DNA of 64,000 nt from Bombyx mori (Eukaryota; Arthropoda; Insecta; Lepidoptera; Bombycidae), in the NCBI RefSeq assembly GCF_030269925.1, contig NC_085131.1, forward strand, positions 11,827,501-11,891,500, given 5' to 3'. Of the stretch, positions 1 through 12,657 are shown piece after piece. Each line of letters begins with the position of its first letter. Within the stretch, counting starts at the first letter, position 1. The notes below the pieces were generated by a model. That model did not search any database and was not told the DNA's origin. It saw nothing but the letters and a program-made list of their open reading frames with translations. The position numbers and the translations under genes were made by a program.

Positions 1-2299
1 TAAAATTGACTGAATAAAGTAGATAACATTACATATTAAGAGTACTTTAACTTTTTTATTCTACTCCAAGAACCCTTGTATAAAATAACGACTCAAAAGC
101 CCTTCCTCCCTTAGGGGAATAAAAAAAAACTAATAATGAATACAATTCTGGATGGAAATTCCACTGACATACAAAACGTAAACACAAATAGATAACCTGA
201 TCTGGGACCGTGCTGTTCGAGTCTGCCGTGTGTCGAACCTGTGGGCCAAAGTTACTACAAATGGACAGAGTTACTACATAATCAAAAAACTGTTATCAAT
301 TATGTACCATTCAATATTTTCAGGATATATTTTTATTTTATTAATAATCTAAACAAACTATTATTGTATTGTAATGTATTCTATTGTAATCTTAAAATTT
401 TTGTTATATAACTTTATTTATTTCTTTTGAAAGTGATATTCTGCTGATAATTTCTTTCACTATTTAATATAACTTGCAACAAATTTTTTTATCAATTTCA
501 AATAACTAATCTGATAAAATTTATCTGTTCAGTCTAAATTTGAAAATTGTTAATTTTTTGTGTTAAATTCAGTACTAAATTTGCATATGAAATAATACTT
601 TTGACCAAAGTGCCGAATATTAATAAATAATCTAAATAGACTAGTTTAAATACTGAAACTTTCGACTGACAATTTAATTTATAAATTTGTTGTTTGTTTA
701 AGTGTAATGAGTTTAATTCATGTTTCAAGAATCTACCTAATCTTGTGTTTTATTCAAATAGCAGCTAAACACTACCTTAACTTTTGCCATCTAAACACTA
801 CCTTAACTTTTGCCATTATATCTCATGTGATATTTTAAGTTCAAGTAGTTTGGAAAAACTAAACAGTCATACCAGTGTTGCATCATTTTCAGTAATTATC
901 TTTATATTTATCTACATTGGCACCTTTGCCAGTTTAGTATTGTAGACTTTGTAATAGAATTGTTTAATTCCTAAATATAAAATAATAAGATAGAATTTCG
1001 TTTTCCGTGATTAAAATTTAAACTAATTGATGCATCGTCTAAAATAGAATGTCAGCATAATAAAATTGTTTGAGAATAGATAGCAAAAATTTGTTTTTAT
1101 GAATTAAATTTTATTATGTAATAATTTGTTTGTTCCTAATTTGTTTTTATCCATAGTCCACGTAAGTATGTATCAGCATCCTGTCCATTTCTACCAAGAA
1201 AAAGGAAATGTGGTTGTAACGCTGGTAATAATATCATACTATAATAATTGCCTTAATCAAACAACTAACAAAAAGGAAAGTCCAATGACTGAAGTAAACA
1301 AATGCATGTTTATCATTAACGAACAGCAAAAAACCATCTTGCTAAGAATTTAGTCTGTAATTTACAAATAGCATTGACCTGAATTTCATTTGCGCATTAT
1401 TTCTGCAAACTGAAATACATAAAGAGATTCAGTTGATGTTTGTTGTCATTTATTTTTGTATTTTTTTTATAAAAATATTTTTATTAGGGCAGTTATGGTA
1501 AGGTCTTGACAGCCTAACTTCAACTAATTGCTATTTTTGTTTAGGGGTGGATGGGTGTGGGTTAATAAATACATTGTTTATGAACTATTTCCACTATAGC
1601 ATTAGAAGTTTTATCTATACATTTTATCATGTTGCTAAGGCAACAGGATAACAATTTCAATTCATTGGCTATAATCATGTAACTATTATTAGACAATTCC
1701 AATTTACAGAAAATACTTGATATTTTATGCAAAAATGTGTACATTTTACATTTTTATTATTTACACTGTTAATAAAAACAGGTTTCAAATTTATGCTTTT
1801 ACTTTATGTTGTATTTCTCAAAAATTAAGGAAAATAGCTAACTGATCATATTATTACAATTTAATATGTTCAAAATGCTAAAATCATCTTGCAAAAACTT
1901 GACCACAACAGGTGCAAAGTCCAGCTGTTTCATATGCAAATTAAATCTCACATTTTTCTATGAATTTCTAACCTTCCAAGATATAGAATATGTATTTAGT
2001 ATTTAGCAAGTAGGTATTTAATTCCAGAAAGATATATATTGCATTTTATTATACTTATGAAATCCACTCAAAATACTGCTAAAAATCATCTTTTTAAAGA
2101 CCATGAGATCCCTATCTGTGGGTTAGTCAAAAATGTAGTCGGTAATGAAAATTATTTGTTTCAGATTCTAAAAGTTGTTAGTAGTTCACTTAATTCACTC
2201 GCATTTTTTAAGTCGTATTCTCATTTCAAGCTAATATAATATCCCAATTTAAGACTTATTTCTAGAAAGGGCAAGCTATAGATTGGGAATTATGTAATG
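1..2299. other. AT-rich stretch without a recognisable gene
   Basis: This stretch is strongly AT-rich, with only short ORFs that look random. It lies downstream of the minus-strand TIA-1-like gene, so part of it is probably that gene's 3' UTR or an intron leading to a C-terminal exon beyond the window. I looked on the minus strand for a glutamine-rich exon that would complete the TIA-1 tail and saw none. The only repeat noted is a short tandem duplication at 765-816. Confidence 0.6.
765..816. repeat. 26-bp tandem duplication
   Basis: Two identical, directly abutting 26-bp units (765-790 and 791-816), each beginning ctaaacactacc. It looks like a simple local duplication in non-coding DNA, with no mobile-element signature. 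Confidence 0.9.
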
Positions 2300-3187
2300 T
2301 TAATTACCACAAATCATACAAACCTGGTTTTCAGCACCTCCATTCTCTTTCCCCCAGAAACATTTGACTGTGTGACCGCTTATTTCTGTATTGTGTGTAG
2401 CTTCTATGGCATGTGCTGCAGCTTCCTTTGTAGTAAACCTAATGAATGCATAGCCCTTATCTCTGAAAACTCTGATGTCCTGTATCTGACCAAATTGTGA
2501 GAATGTGTTCTGCATTAACTCTTCAGTAATAATGTTGCTTGTGAAACCGCCACAGTAAACTGTGGTGTTTGTCGGTGAGCTTTGATTATAAACTTCGTCA
2601 AATGTTGGCTGTTTTGCTCTCTTACTACTGGGCGCGCCTTCATTCACACCCTTCGCTGGTGGTTTACGCGTTGACCAGTTCGTACGTATGGATCTTGATC
2701 CCAGCCACTGGCCATTCATTGCCTGGATGGCAGCTTCGGCATCTGCTTTCTTTACAAATGATACAAAAGCATAACCCTTGGATTTGAGCGTTTGAGGATC
2801 GCGTACTATGCGACAGTTCGATATCTCACCAAATGGAGCGAAGGCCTCTCGGAGTATGTTTGTTTCGATTTCTGGAGACAGATCGCCCACGAATATGTGA
2901 TGATGATTACTAGTGTCCGTCTTCGGCTGGTTACCAGGACTCGTCGCCCAATTAACCTTCATTTCCTTGTCGAGGACCACTCGCTTGTTCATGGCGGCCA
3001 GCGCTGTGGCCGCCGCCGTGTGACACGTAAACTCGAGAAATGCATACGGGTCATTTCCTGGCTCCCGTATAATCTTGCAACCTTTTACATCGCCTATTTG
3101 ACCAAACAACGTACATAGGAAAACTTCTGTGACACTCGGGTCCAAATTACCGACGTAGAGAGTTTTCGGGTGGCTTTCGTCGCCCAT
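2300..3187 (-). CDS. Rox8: TIA-1/TIAR-like RNA-binding protein with three RRMs (Rox8 homologue), C-terminal tail absent
   Basis: A single uninterrupted ORF of 295 residues. Proteins of the TIA-1/TIAR/Rox8 family bind U-rich RNA and act in splice-site choice, translational silencing and stress granules. Three RRMs are visible: RRM1 about residues 9-80 (RNP2 LYVGNL, RNP1-type DPYAFLEF), RRM2 97-171 ([14 protein letters not shown]) and RRM3 209-279 ([14 protein letters not shown]). The linker [14 protein letters not shown] before RRM3 is family-typical. The start at 3187 gives the usual family N-terminus ([15 protein letters not shown]). Vertebrate TIA-1 is about 386 residues; here the protein ends soon after [12 protein letters not shown] plausible 5' splice site (CAG|GTTTGT on the minus strand, last exon base 2324, phase 0) lies after Q288, so the last seven residues may be read-through into an intron whose next exon lies off the left edge. 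The alternative is a short isoform or an intronless retro-derived copy. All three RRMs are intact, so it is not an obvious pseudogene. Confidence 0.93.
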   Translation of the reverse strand: MGDESHPKTLYVGNLDPSVTEVFLCTLFGQIGDVKGCKIIREPGNDPYAFLEFTCHTAAATALAAMNKRVVLDKEMKVNWATSPGNQPKTDTSNHHHIFVGDLSPEIETNILREAFAPFGEISNCRIVRDPQTLKSKGYAFVSFVKKADAEAAIQAMNGQWLGSRSIRTNWSTRKPPAKGVNEGAPSSKRAKQPTFDEVYNQSSPTNTTVYCGGFTSNIITEELMQNTFSQFGQIQDIRVFRDKGYAFIRFTTKEAAAHAIEATHNTEISGHTVKCFWGKENGGAENQVCMICGN

Positions 3188-4521
3188 ATTAGCTTATCGT
3201 AATCTGTCGATTACTTTTTTAACGTCTATGAACACTAATATCAATATTAATCGCTTAACAACGTGTTATTTCATCACTTATAACATTGGATAACGAATAA
3301 ATGAAAGAAAAATGTCGCAAACAGCGCTTAGAACTTCTCGAAAAACGATGCTGTTGACTCGTGAAACGTTCACTTTTCGGAAACAAACGCATCTATAGAC
3401 GAATTTCCGGTCGAATGAATTTGAAATGATGGCGGGAGATTTTTTTAAACAAGTGTATGCAACCTTTTTTAATGAAAAAAAATAATAGAATTTATTAAAG
3501 GAACACGTGCAAATAATTTAATAATTATTAAATGATTTAAGTAAACGAAACATTACAATATTGAATTTTAATAATATTAGCCATAGTAAATATAAACGGA
3601 GATCCATAAACAATATCAAAATCTTTCCGGAAACGAGTGTCAACTTGAAAGTCTATGACTCATTGTGAAAGTGCTCTTTCATTTACATTTACATTGGTGT
3701 GGATTTTTCAATTCTTGAAACATCATTGGACAAAGAGTTGTTGGTGCTGTATAATAACCAATCAAATGGCTTTCGTTAGTAGTACCATAAACAATCGTCA
3801 ACACAATGAAAAAGAAAAAAACAAAACTTAACCTTTGAAAAATATGAACAAAGAATACATTAATTTCTTTGTCCTTTACTATAATAAAATTAAATACCTA
3901 CGCAATGAAATTATTGTTCATGGTTTTAGATATTAGTTCTAAATAACGAAAGAGCAATTTTTAATTACTTTTATCGCGGTTGTAGACTCATCTGTGACCT
4001 GCCTTACAAGTAATTATGTAGTAATTTGATTTGCCTCAATGATAATTGCGCGCTAATTTTACTGCTTAGGCTCTTCCATATTGTATTTTGTGTGGTTCGA
4101 GGTATGATGGTGTAAATGATTGATGCTTCTATGGCTTTACTCTTTACAGGACTCCGTGTACATTACGTTCTTTAAAACTAATACTTAGTCTTATAGCGTG
4201 ATATGAGCAAATTAAAAAAAAAAGTTATACAAAATATATGTAGTTTTAAAATTTTACCGGAGACAAGCTCTACCTTGAAACTAAATGAATATTTAAAATC
4301 GCCCAACTTCTGTGAAATTGTTTTTACCCTGTAAAGTATTATACGTTCTATAAACAAAATGTATAATTGCTAATTAAAATATATATTTATCTATATATTT
4401 ATATACATATTATTTTACTGCCAGTGAAATAGTTTTATTTTTGGACAAATTTGCTGAGACTTCAAGTTTGAGTCTTAAACTAATTAAAATACTTGACGGC
4501 GTTAACGATATTTCTGTTATA

Positions 4522-4640
4522 CAGCACGTGCAATAGGAGTGACTCATACACAAGCCAGGTGCGCCGGCCGTGTCATTCCACTCGTAAAACAGCACTTGCA
4601 ACAGGATTGACTCATAAATAAGCCAGGTGCTCCGGCCGTT
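4522..4640. repeat. Imperfect tandem duplication, period about 68 bp
   Basis: Two similar segments of about 50 bp start at 4522 and 4590. Each begins with cagcac and runs through a GACTCAT and an AGCCAGGTG motif to CCGGCCGT. They differ at several positions, so the duplication is old. It directly precedes the LINE fragment at 4688. Confidence 0.8.
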
Positions 4641-4687
4641 ATAAAAAGGCGGTATGTGCCTCGCAATGGACCCGGTCACTCGGTCAG

Positions 4688-4891
4688 CGAATTAACCCAT
4701 AGACACAGCCTACTGAGTTTCTCGCCGGATCTTCTCAGTGGGTCGCGTTTCCGATCCGGTGGTTCTGCGAAGCACTGCTCTTGCTAGAGTCTAGCAAATC
4801 TCCGGTTTGAGCCCCGTGAGCGCACCTAAAAACGTTAGGGTGAAGCTGAAATAGCCTCTCAAGGCTATCGGCATAGGTAGGGAAAAAAAAA
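4688..4891 (+). mobile_element. BMC1-like LINE 3' end, truncated
   Basis: This matches the family seen at least a dozen times in the window: an acagcc-actgagtttctcgccgg module, the gatccggtgg and gaagcactgctcttgc modules, the gagccccgtgag module, the self-complementary gcctctcaaggc, and an A-tail at 4882-4891. The 5' part is missing, as expected for target-primed reverse transcription. The name BMC1 is tentative. Confidence 0.75.
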
Positions 4892-5727
4892 CGCAATCGA
4901 CATTCGTTCGACTGGGTTTACCGGGTGCACTTGCTATATTATTGTTACGTTATGTGATTAAGTGATTGTTGTACGTACTGGTAAGGTTCGATAAGTGTCA
5001 AAGTGAATTAAGCATATTGTTGATTAAATCAGGAATGAAAAAGTGTCTTCGTTTTACTTGGTGTTTAACAAGATAATGTCTACCGCGGATCCTATATACT
5101 TTTTTTTGAACAACATAATAAAATAAATCTGAACAGTTGTCGTTTTTTTTTTAATTAGTTACTTTTAATCTAGAATTATTTTATTATTTAGTAAGAGAAT
5201 TTCATGAAATCATAATGAGTGATAGGCTCTTAGTGCGTTTAATTGATGTATTGCACTGACTAACTCACATAGGTCAACCGTTCCCGTATCTGTTATGATT
5301 TGAAAAAAAAAATGGTTTCTGTAAAGTATTTGGTTTTGTTCACTTGTAAAAAACTTGTAAATTATAGACATGTCATTTGACTTAACATAGATTTCAGTGA
5401 TTTGACATTTTTGTATTTTTTGACAATGGCACACTGATACCGTCAGCCGTCACGACAACTGAACAATTTAAAGTTTTGTAAAATTAAATGAAAATATTAA
5501 TAGATCATGTATATTGCGACCTGAAAACTTCAATGAATACATAATCAACATTAATTTTAAAAATAATATTAAATCAGATATTCTGATTATTACAATCGTC
5601 GAGGTTATGTACCGATCGTAAGGTACACGTATACAGTGTGTATTTTTTAATTTTTGTGATTTTTGAATGAATCGATATGAAATGACGTGAGGTTTGTGAC
5701 GAGACAATAGGCAGTATTGAAGATACT

Positions 5728-8700
5728 ATGTTACCACTTATACAGAAGGATACACGGCCGTCCCGTGGTCCCATCTCCGGGATTAAAGAAAAGTTTCAAA
5801 ATTGGCTCCGGTTAATTTATTCCGATAAGAATTCAAGGAATTTATTCCTTTTCTTATTACTAAATTTATCATTTGCCTTCGTAGAGCTCTTTTATGGAGT
5901 ATGGACAAACAGCTTAGGTAAGATGAACTTATTTTCCCTAAACTTATATTAGATAGATAGAACCTTTCATCAGTAATATTACTTTAAGCATAAGATAAAC
6001 CTACTTTTTTAATATTGTCAAAACAGATAGAATTAATTGTCTTGTATATTAATAAAATTGGGAAACAGACATCATCACTATTAAGCCTGTGGTATCATTA
6101 ATTTTCCTAAGTTTCAGCAGTACATCTTTGATATACAACTTATTTCATATACACGTTTATAAGTTTTGTGAACTCAAACAAACAGAACTAAAAATCATTT
6201 TCTATTTTAGGTCTTATATCAGATGCATTCCATATGTTTTTCGACTGCACGGGTCTGGTTGCCGGGTTGGCAGCTTCACTGGTATCAAAATGGAGGTCTA
6301 ACGAAAGATTCTCTTATGGTTATGCAAGAGCTGAAGTACTAGCTGGATTTGTTAATGGATTATTTCTTTTGTTTATTGCATTCTTCATTATGAGCGAAGC
6401 TGTTGAGAGAGCTATAGAGCCACCAGAGGTGAGAAGTTTACCAATAATTCCTTATTTATTTCATTGTTGTTATAGTGGTCAAGATTTGTTTTTCAAATAC
6501 TTTACTTTCTACTGGTGGTAGGAGATCTTGTGAGTCCGCACGGGTAGGTACCACCACCCTGCCTATTTCTGTCGTAAAGCAGTAATGCGTTTTGATTTGA
6601 AGGGCGGGGCAGCCGTTGTAACTATATTGAGACCTTAGAACTTATATCTCAAGGTGGGTGATGCATTTACGTTGTTGATGTCTAAGGGCTCCAGTTACCA
6701 CTTAACATCAGGTGGGCTGTGAGCTTGTCCACCCATATAAGCAATAAAAATAATAATAATAATAATAGCCTAGAACTTTATGAATGAGTTAAAAAAGAGT
6801 AATAGACTTTACACTGTGGAGCTCATGAATGTGCATTTGAATTATAATTATAAAATAAAAAGAATGTCAATCAATATTAATTACACAACATACAGATAGT
6901 GTTTTTAGATATAATAATAATAAAACTTGATAAAACATCATCAACTTTATCTACAACTTACAAATGATAAAAACTGCACACTGTGTTAAATTATTTTTTG
7001 TGGCATATTTGAGTGAACTCCATGCTGTGGTGTTAAATATTTGCTGGAATCTTTAGACACGTTGATCATCAGATTGTGGTGAAAGCAGGCAGGGTGCATG
7101 CTTAAAATACAACCTACGACCATAATAATTTTGTAGAAAGACAAACAGTTATCACAAAGAAATATGGGTTGCAATTGAATGACTAAAAGTTAATTGAAAA
7201 TTGTTTAATTAGGATTATTGTGATAAGTTAATCAATTTTACAGATTCAGACCAGTAAATCATGTCATACTTTGCAGTGCTTATTGTGAGATACTGCATTA
7301 TGTTAACATGTTCAACATTATGGCTCAAAGCATATGGTAGTATCAATTTGTGGTGTTGCTGTGGTTGAGTTTCCACTTACAAATACAAAGTGGATTGTCA
7401 TCAATGGCCCATCTGTAGTGGTTTTTTTATATCCTTAATGCATTTCAATTTTAAAGAAAAAAAAATTATAGTTAATCATTTTCAAATTAATTAATCAAGC
7501 AACTTCAAATGAATGGCATCTAGTCTGCAAGATTAAATCGAGTGTTGGGTTGTACCTCTCTTGTTTTCCTACTGTGCCTTTAGATATGAGTCCAAAATGA
7601 AGAAAAGAATGCAAAATATGCAGACTTCTACATGCAAGTTAATCTAGCGATTTTAAAGTTTTTTCACTTGAAAATGAAAATCAATTATAAAGGACAATGC
7701 CCAAAAGTGGGCCAACTTTATGTCAAAACTATTTGTACTTGAAAAACTATGCCTTATTTTTTCACGTTGTTTAGTTTATGTATCAACATTTCTTTCAACC
7801 TGGCATTGTTTTCCAAAAAAATAAATTACTTAATTGATAACATCCCAAAACTATCCATGCCATAGTTTTTAAATTCGCCAATAGGCATAGGGCTTAGCCC
7901 ATACAGCCTTATAGCAAACCTATATGCTGTCAAACGAAAGAGTTGTTTGTGACTTGAACAACAAATTAAAAAAAAATAGCTAATGCTTATAATTCACAGG
8001 CTTCTTAGTAAAAATATCAATGGCCTACCATTACTCTATTCTTATTATATATTATGATCAGAGAGTTTTCGCAGCAACCCGAGAGAAGCGTCACTTGTAT
8101 TTTTATTTTAAAGTTTTTTTAATAGTTTATTGTGTAATTTGTATTATTTGTATTTGTAATATTGTGTATAAAAGATCTGCGTAAGCTCATGCTCAGTCAA
8201 TGTGGTATTCGTCGAGTTGACGTCAAAACTCCCAAAAAGCAATAAAAAGAGATACACCGGCTTTTTATTGACATAAAAAATATATAACTTCGACAGACTA
8301 GGCTGTATAGGCTACGCTCTTTGCCTGCTTATTGGTGAATTTAAAAACAACAACAATATCGTTGCCGGCTTCCGGATTTTAATTTCATTTTATTATTATT
8401 ATGAGGATATAATATTAATAAAATGTACGTAAGGGCTTATTTCTAGCAACATTAACCACAATTAAGTTATTTAATACTGTAAATAATTATGAGAGCGATT
8501 ATTGATTTCGAAGAAAACAATTAACAACTTAATTTTAGCTGCAGAAAAAAACAGATTTCTCTTAAACCTGGGTGAGAATGTAAAAATCGTTTTCTGAATA
8601 TGAAACGATATTTCTTTGTCTATCAAATTAAGTTAAAACCATAATGACAGGACAACTTTTTTTAGGGGCCCAAACGCCCATAGAAAATGGGCATTGTCCT

Positions 8701-10790
8701 TTCTGATTGACGTTAGTGGAATAAACTTAAACATTAAAATTACAAAGTGTGCTCTGTTTTGATCTAACTACTAAAACTTGATTTATTGTAAAGTAAATGC
8801 AACACGACCACTTCGATAAAGCGGCACGACACGAGAACCCTCTCGTCATGGCCGCCGGTAACTACATTCCTGATCCAGCGGACAGAATGGAAAGCAGTCG
8901 ACGTCGCCTAAAATCCGTAATTTCGGATCCTCCCGATCCACTAACGGTGCTTTTAGGTACCTCAAGCACCGGTCACCGTTCTCGTCGAACCTGTCGCTTG
9001 CGACGAAGGGCTCGACGAGTAAATTAACTCACAGACACAGCCCACTAAGTTTCTCGCCAGATCTTCTTAGTGGGTCGCGTTTCCGATCCGGTGTTAGATT
9101 CTACGATGCACGGCTCTTGCTAGTGTTCGTGTTAGCAACGTCGTCAGGTTTGAGCTCCGTGAGCTCACCTACTAGTTAAGGTTACGCTGAAATAGCCTCT
9201 CAAGGCTATCAGCTTATTTAGTAAAAAAAAAGCAAAACGACATAGCAAACAATAAGGGAATACATACAAGGGAAACATTGGGCAAATACTTTGATTTTTT
9301 TTAATTCCTCAAACTTTCACTGCCTCACAGTCTATCAAAGAGAACGAGAACGTATTTCCGACACAAGATTTGAAAATGTTTTCGTAATTACATTGCAAAA
9401 TTTACGTTACGTTAACAAATAGTACGTATTTACGTAACCAAACTTAGATATTGTCACGTATTTTTTGACGCCATTGTCCAGCGCTAACGGTATCAGACGA
9501 CGTCTTCAGTGAAAACACGTGCCTAAATTGAACTACAGTACGTGATCAATTCATTATCATTGTGTAATTTTATTGTATTCGTCCAATAAAATGAATTTTA
9601 AAAATGCGTATTTTTGGATTGTTATTTTTTCATCGAGCAACATTGAAATTGGTTGACTTCGTTTTTTGGCGGGACATGACATAGGCCTATAAATCACAAA
9701 ATGAATCGCATGCGAAAAATCGCAACGTAATTAGGGTTACCGATTTATATAGTCAATTATATAAATATAATTAATTAATTAAAAATTTATATGCACACAC
9801 TAAGAACAAACCAAACAAAAATATAAGGTCAAAGTAATATAATTAAAGTATTTTCATCGGTTCTTGATACGTGTCAAAATTATTAAGATAATCGCGCGTT
9901 GTGAAGTTTACTCAAAATTATAGACATGTACAAGTCGAGCTAATAAAAACGTTTTAAAAATTACCCAAGAGTTAAAGCTTCTATGCCCTATCGCCTATGA
10001 AATATGAACGGTTGTAAATAAGTAACTATTGGCAGAACCATTTCAAAATAAATCGATGTTGCGGAACGGCCTTCGTTTTAACTACAATAGTTGCTAAGAC
10101 TGCTTGATAGTGTAACAGACGCAGGTTAAACTTCAAAATGACAATATAAAGTAATTTCTATTTTACTTTCAGGTAAAACATGAGCGTTTGCTGGTTGTAT
10201 CGGTGCTCGGATTCCTCGTGAACCTGGTGGGCATATACGCGTTCCACCACGGTCATGGACACGGCCATGGTCACTCCCACGGCGGGCACGGACATTCGCA
10301 CAACCACCACGGGCATTCGCACGACGACGAAGTGCACACCGGTGCGGGTTCGGCCATCATGAGAGGGGTGTTCCTTCACGTTCTGGCCGACACCCTCGGC
10401 TCCGTCGGCGTCATAGTGTCCGCCATCCTCATGCAGACGTTCGGATGGATGCGAGCCGATCCGATCTGTTCAATGGCAATCGCGCTTCTGATCGCCGCGA
10501 GTGTCATACCCCTAGTGCGGGACTCGGCCGGGGTGCTCATGCAACGGACTCCGACCTCTCTGGAGCGCGCGTTGCCCAGTCTCTACACGCGCGTCGTGGG
10601 CCTGGCCGGCGTGCATGCTGTCCAGGAACCGCACTTTTGGACTCTTTGCAGTGAAATTCACGTTGGTGCCATGAAGCTCGAGGTGGCCCGCGAGGTGGAC
10701 CCCCGATACGTGACGGACCAGGTCGCGAGGATCTTCAGGGAAGCCGGCGTCAAACATCTCACCGTACAACTAGACTATTCTCCCCTTTGA
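5728..10790 (+). CDS. SLC30A7: Zinc transporter 7 (ZnT7/SLC30A7-type, cation diffusion facilitator), three exons
   Basis: Exons 5728-5917, 6211-6428 and 10173-10790 join in phase (phase 1, then 0) to give 341 residues. The start MLPLIQKD and the sequence SRNLFLFLLLNLSFAFVELF are characteristic of ZnT7. CDF proteins exchange zinc for protons; ZnT7 loads zinc into the early secretory pathway/Golgi. The intramembrane zinc site is complete: H71-D75 (HMFFD) in TM2 and H205-D209 (HVLAD) in TM5. Residues 160-191 form a histidine-rich cytosolic loop of HG/HS repeats, shorter than in the human protein, which explains the length (human about 376). The C-terminal cytosolic domain is present (LEVAREVDP, then VKHLTVQLDYSPL). 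Donors GTAAGA and GTGAGA and acceptors TTTTAG and TTTCAG are all good. The 3.7 kb second intron is filled with transposon debris. The last exon is much richer in G+C than its surroundings. Confidence 0.96.
6511..6765 (+). mobile_element. Bm1 SINE, body only
   Basis: Lies in ZnT7 intron 2. It has the Bm1 body from actggtggtagg through taggtaccacc, gcctatttctg, gcagccgttgtaac, atctcaaggtggg and gtgggctgtgagc, then cccatataagcaataaaaa and an (AAT)n tail. The tRNA-like head is missing. Confidence 0.88.
7689..8702. mobile_element. Non-autonomous DNA transposon with nested inverted repeats
   Basis: A 1014-bp segment of ZnT7 intron 2 is bounded by perfect 15-bp terminal inverted repeats (aaaggacaatgccca at 7689-7703, its complement at 8688-8702). 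Inside is a second, imperfect inverted repeat of about 45 bp (left arm about 7867-7910, right arm about 8286-8334), whose arms contain tttttaaattc and acagcct. No long ORF is present and no clear target duplication is visible. I could not place it in a superfamily. Confidence 0.7.
8797..9231 (+). mobile_element. BMC1-like LINE 3' end, longer copy
   Basis: This copy reaches further 5' than most and keeps the C-terminal end of an ORF (8797-9027, ending RRRARRVN) before the 3' UTR modules and an A-tail at 9223-9231. The same coding end is seen at 61861-62000 and, in part, at 46146-46200. It lies in ZnT7 intron 2 in the sense direction. Confidence 0.78.
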
Positions 10791-10979
10791 TAAGACTAAC
10801 CGATCACAAATCTTATTTAGGTTTTAATGCTAGAGAGAACTGGCGTGGATTCCGTACGTTCCTAGATACCGTGAGATTGATACGAGTGAAAATTGACGCA
10901 GTTAGTAAATATCACAGAGTTTGCGCTGTTTTAGATGCATTTCAAAGTCCACACAGTGGGCTTTATTGTATATAAGGAG

Positions 10980-11058
10980 AATAAATTATGTCAATATAGA
11001 AATAATATAATGTGGTGCAATCTGTACTAATTTAATGTGAACAGTTTTTACAAATAAA
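10980..11058 (+). terminator. Candidate poly(A) signals of the ZnT7 gene
   Basis: Two AATAAA hexamers (10980-10985 and 11053-11058) lie 190-270 bases after the ZnT7 stop codon, the first such signals downstream. Which is used cannot be told from sequence. Confidence 0.5.
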
Positions 11059-12058
11059 TTACGTGGAAGCCATACAACAGTATTGGTATAACATACTTAA
11101 TGAAATTCCTCTTATACTTATAAAAATTATATTGTCCGTTACAAAAGAAAATTTTATTTTTATATGTAATGTTTTATTTTCTTACTTCTTATTTATATAT
11201 TTATATTTTTTTACATTCCGTCTTTAATAATATATGATATTTTGTGATTTGGTTGTCCTGCGATTAATATTAAAATATATAAATACAACTTTTTTATCAT
11301 ACACTCACTATGTTTCTGTTTCACAATATTTCATATTTTGTTGTGTGTTCATTTTGTATTTTGATAAATTCTATATTCTTTGGGCCATCTTGTTATGAAT
11401 TAGCGACCCACCTCTAGTTTAAATATAAAATATATGCGTTATATAATAACTTAATCGTAAAGCAAGGAGTGTAGCATAAAATAATGTCAGACTTAAAAAA
11501 AAAGTTCAACGAACAATTGCCTTAAACTGACCTCCATTGGCAGTTCTAGTTAGAATTTATTCTAGAAAATTCTTGGTTACTTTGTTTATAGGACTTTCTC
11601 TGAATAATTTAAAGAAAAAAACATATATTCGCCTAAGTTTACTTGATCTTAGTGACATATTGTGAAAATTAGTCGTCGTAACGACTATTACGGGTCCAGA
11701 TTTGATTCTCCTGTTAGTCTATGTTAAACATGCGTAGGTAAGCATGTTTCGTGTAGGTACTAACAGCACAAGGGGAAGTCCTAGCTTGTGGCAAAAAGCA
11801 CAGAGTACGTTGTACACAGAAGAAAAGTACCTACTTCATTTTTATAGCTACGCTCTGTTACAGCCAGGGTAGGGCCGTCCACTCCGGCTTATGCAAAAAG
11901 GTAAAATGGATAGGAATATGGATAGAAACAGGAATAGGACGTGTCGTGGTCGGGGCACTTGTTGAAGGAAGAACAGACGTAAACACTAATAAACTGATTC
12001 GAGTTTGTTATTTACGTATTGTCACCATATTATAAGTACACATACACGACTACCTCGC

Positions 12059-12195
12059 TTTTTTTCCCTACCTATGCTGATAGCCTTGATGCTATTTCAG
12101 TTTCTTGTCGTGTAGATGAGCTCACGGGGCTCAAACCGGGAGTGTTGCTAACACTGGCCCTAGCAAGAGCAGTGCTTCGCAGAATCTACCACCGA
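12059..12195 (-). mobile_element. BMC1-like LINE 3' end, minus orientation
   Basis: T-run, then tacctatgctgatagcc, gagctcacggggctcaaacc, aacactggccctagcaagag and cttcgcagaatctaccacc: the reverse complement of the family 3' end. Confidence 0.75.
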
Positions 12196-12540
12196 TATAC
12201 CACTGCTAGTTTTAAAATGACGGTTTATTCAGAGAATAAAAACGCTCATTAACTTAAATAAATTTATCATTTCTACGTTTTTCGAATAACTTTGTGAATG
12301 TGAGTTAGTGGCCGTGAGCGATGTCTGTGTGCGCGCTTCTATGAGATTAATTTCTGCAGGCGATGTTTAATGGGGTATATTTAAAAATAAAATTAGACTC
12401 GAGTATATAGTTTTTTTTATCTATATAACTAATTTATATCATATCAAATTTTGGTTAATTAAAAATACCCTCCAAATATTATCTAAACAGTACTAAGCTT
12501 CGATTAGATAATATAAAATTAATAAGATGTAATATTTTAT

Positions 12541-12657
12541 ATATTTTTATGGCCCTTGTAGGCAGACGAGCATACGGCCCGCCTGATGGTGAGTGGTTAC
12601 CGTCGCTCATGGAAGTCAGCAATGACGGGTGAAACCAAGCCGCTGTCTACCGTAAAA
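12541..12657 (-). mobile_element. Non-LTR retrotransposon 3' tail
   Basis: This contains ggcccttgtaggcagacgag, gcctgatggtgagtggttac and catggaagtcagcaatg. It is the reverse complement of the tail that follows a reverse-transcriptase C-terminus at 36050-36380 in this window, so it is a short 5'-truncated copy of that LINE. Confidence 0.75.

Larger units (their letters stand above)
3188..5727. other. Intergenic region between divergent TIA-1-like and ZnT7 genes
   Basis: This should hold the promoter and 5' UTR of the minus-strand TIA-1-like gene (just right of 3187) and the promoter and 5' UTR of the plus-strand zinc transporter (left of 5728). No TATA box or other core element could be assigned with confidence. 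The rest is AT-rich, with a duplicated segment (4522-4640) and a LINE fragment (4688-4891). A minus-strand ORF at 4410-4679 overlaps the duplication and resembles no protein I know, so it is not called. Confidence 0.6.

Noticed and set aside
1..2299. Possible missing C-terminal exon of the TIA-1-like gene on the minus strand
   Set aside because: Searched for glutamine-rich coding sequence after a phase-0 acceptor; none seen.
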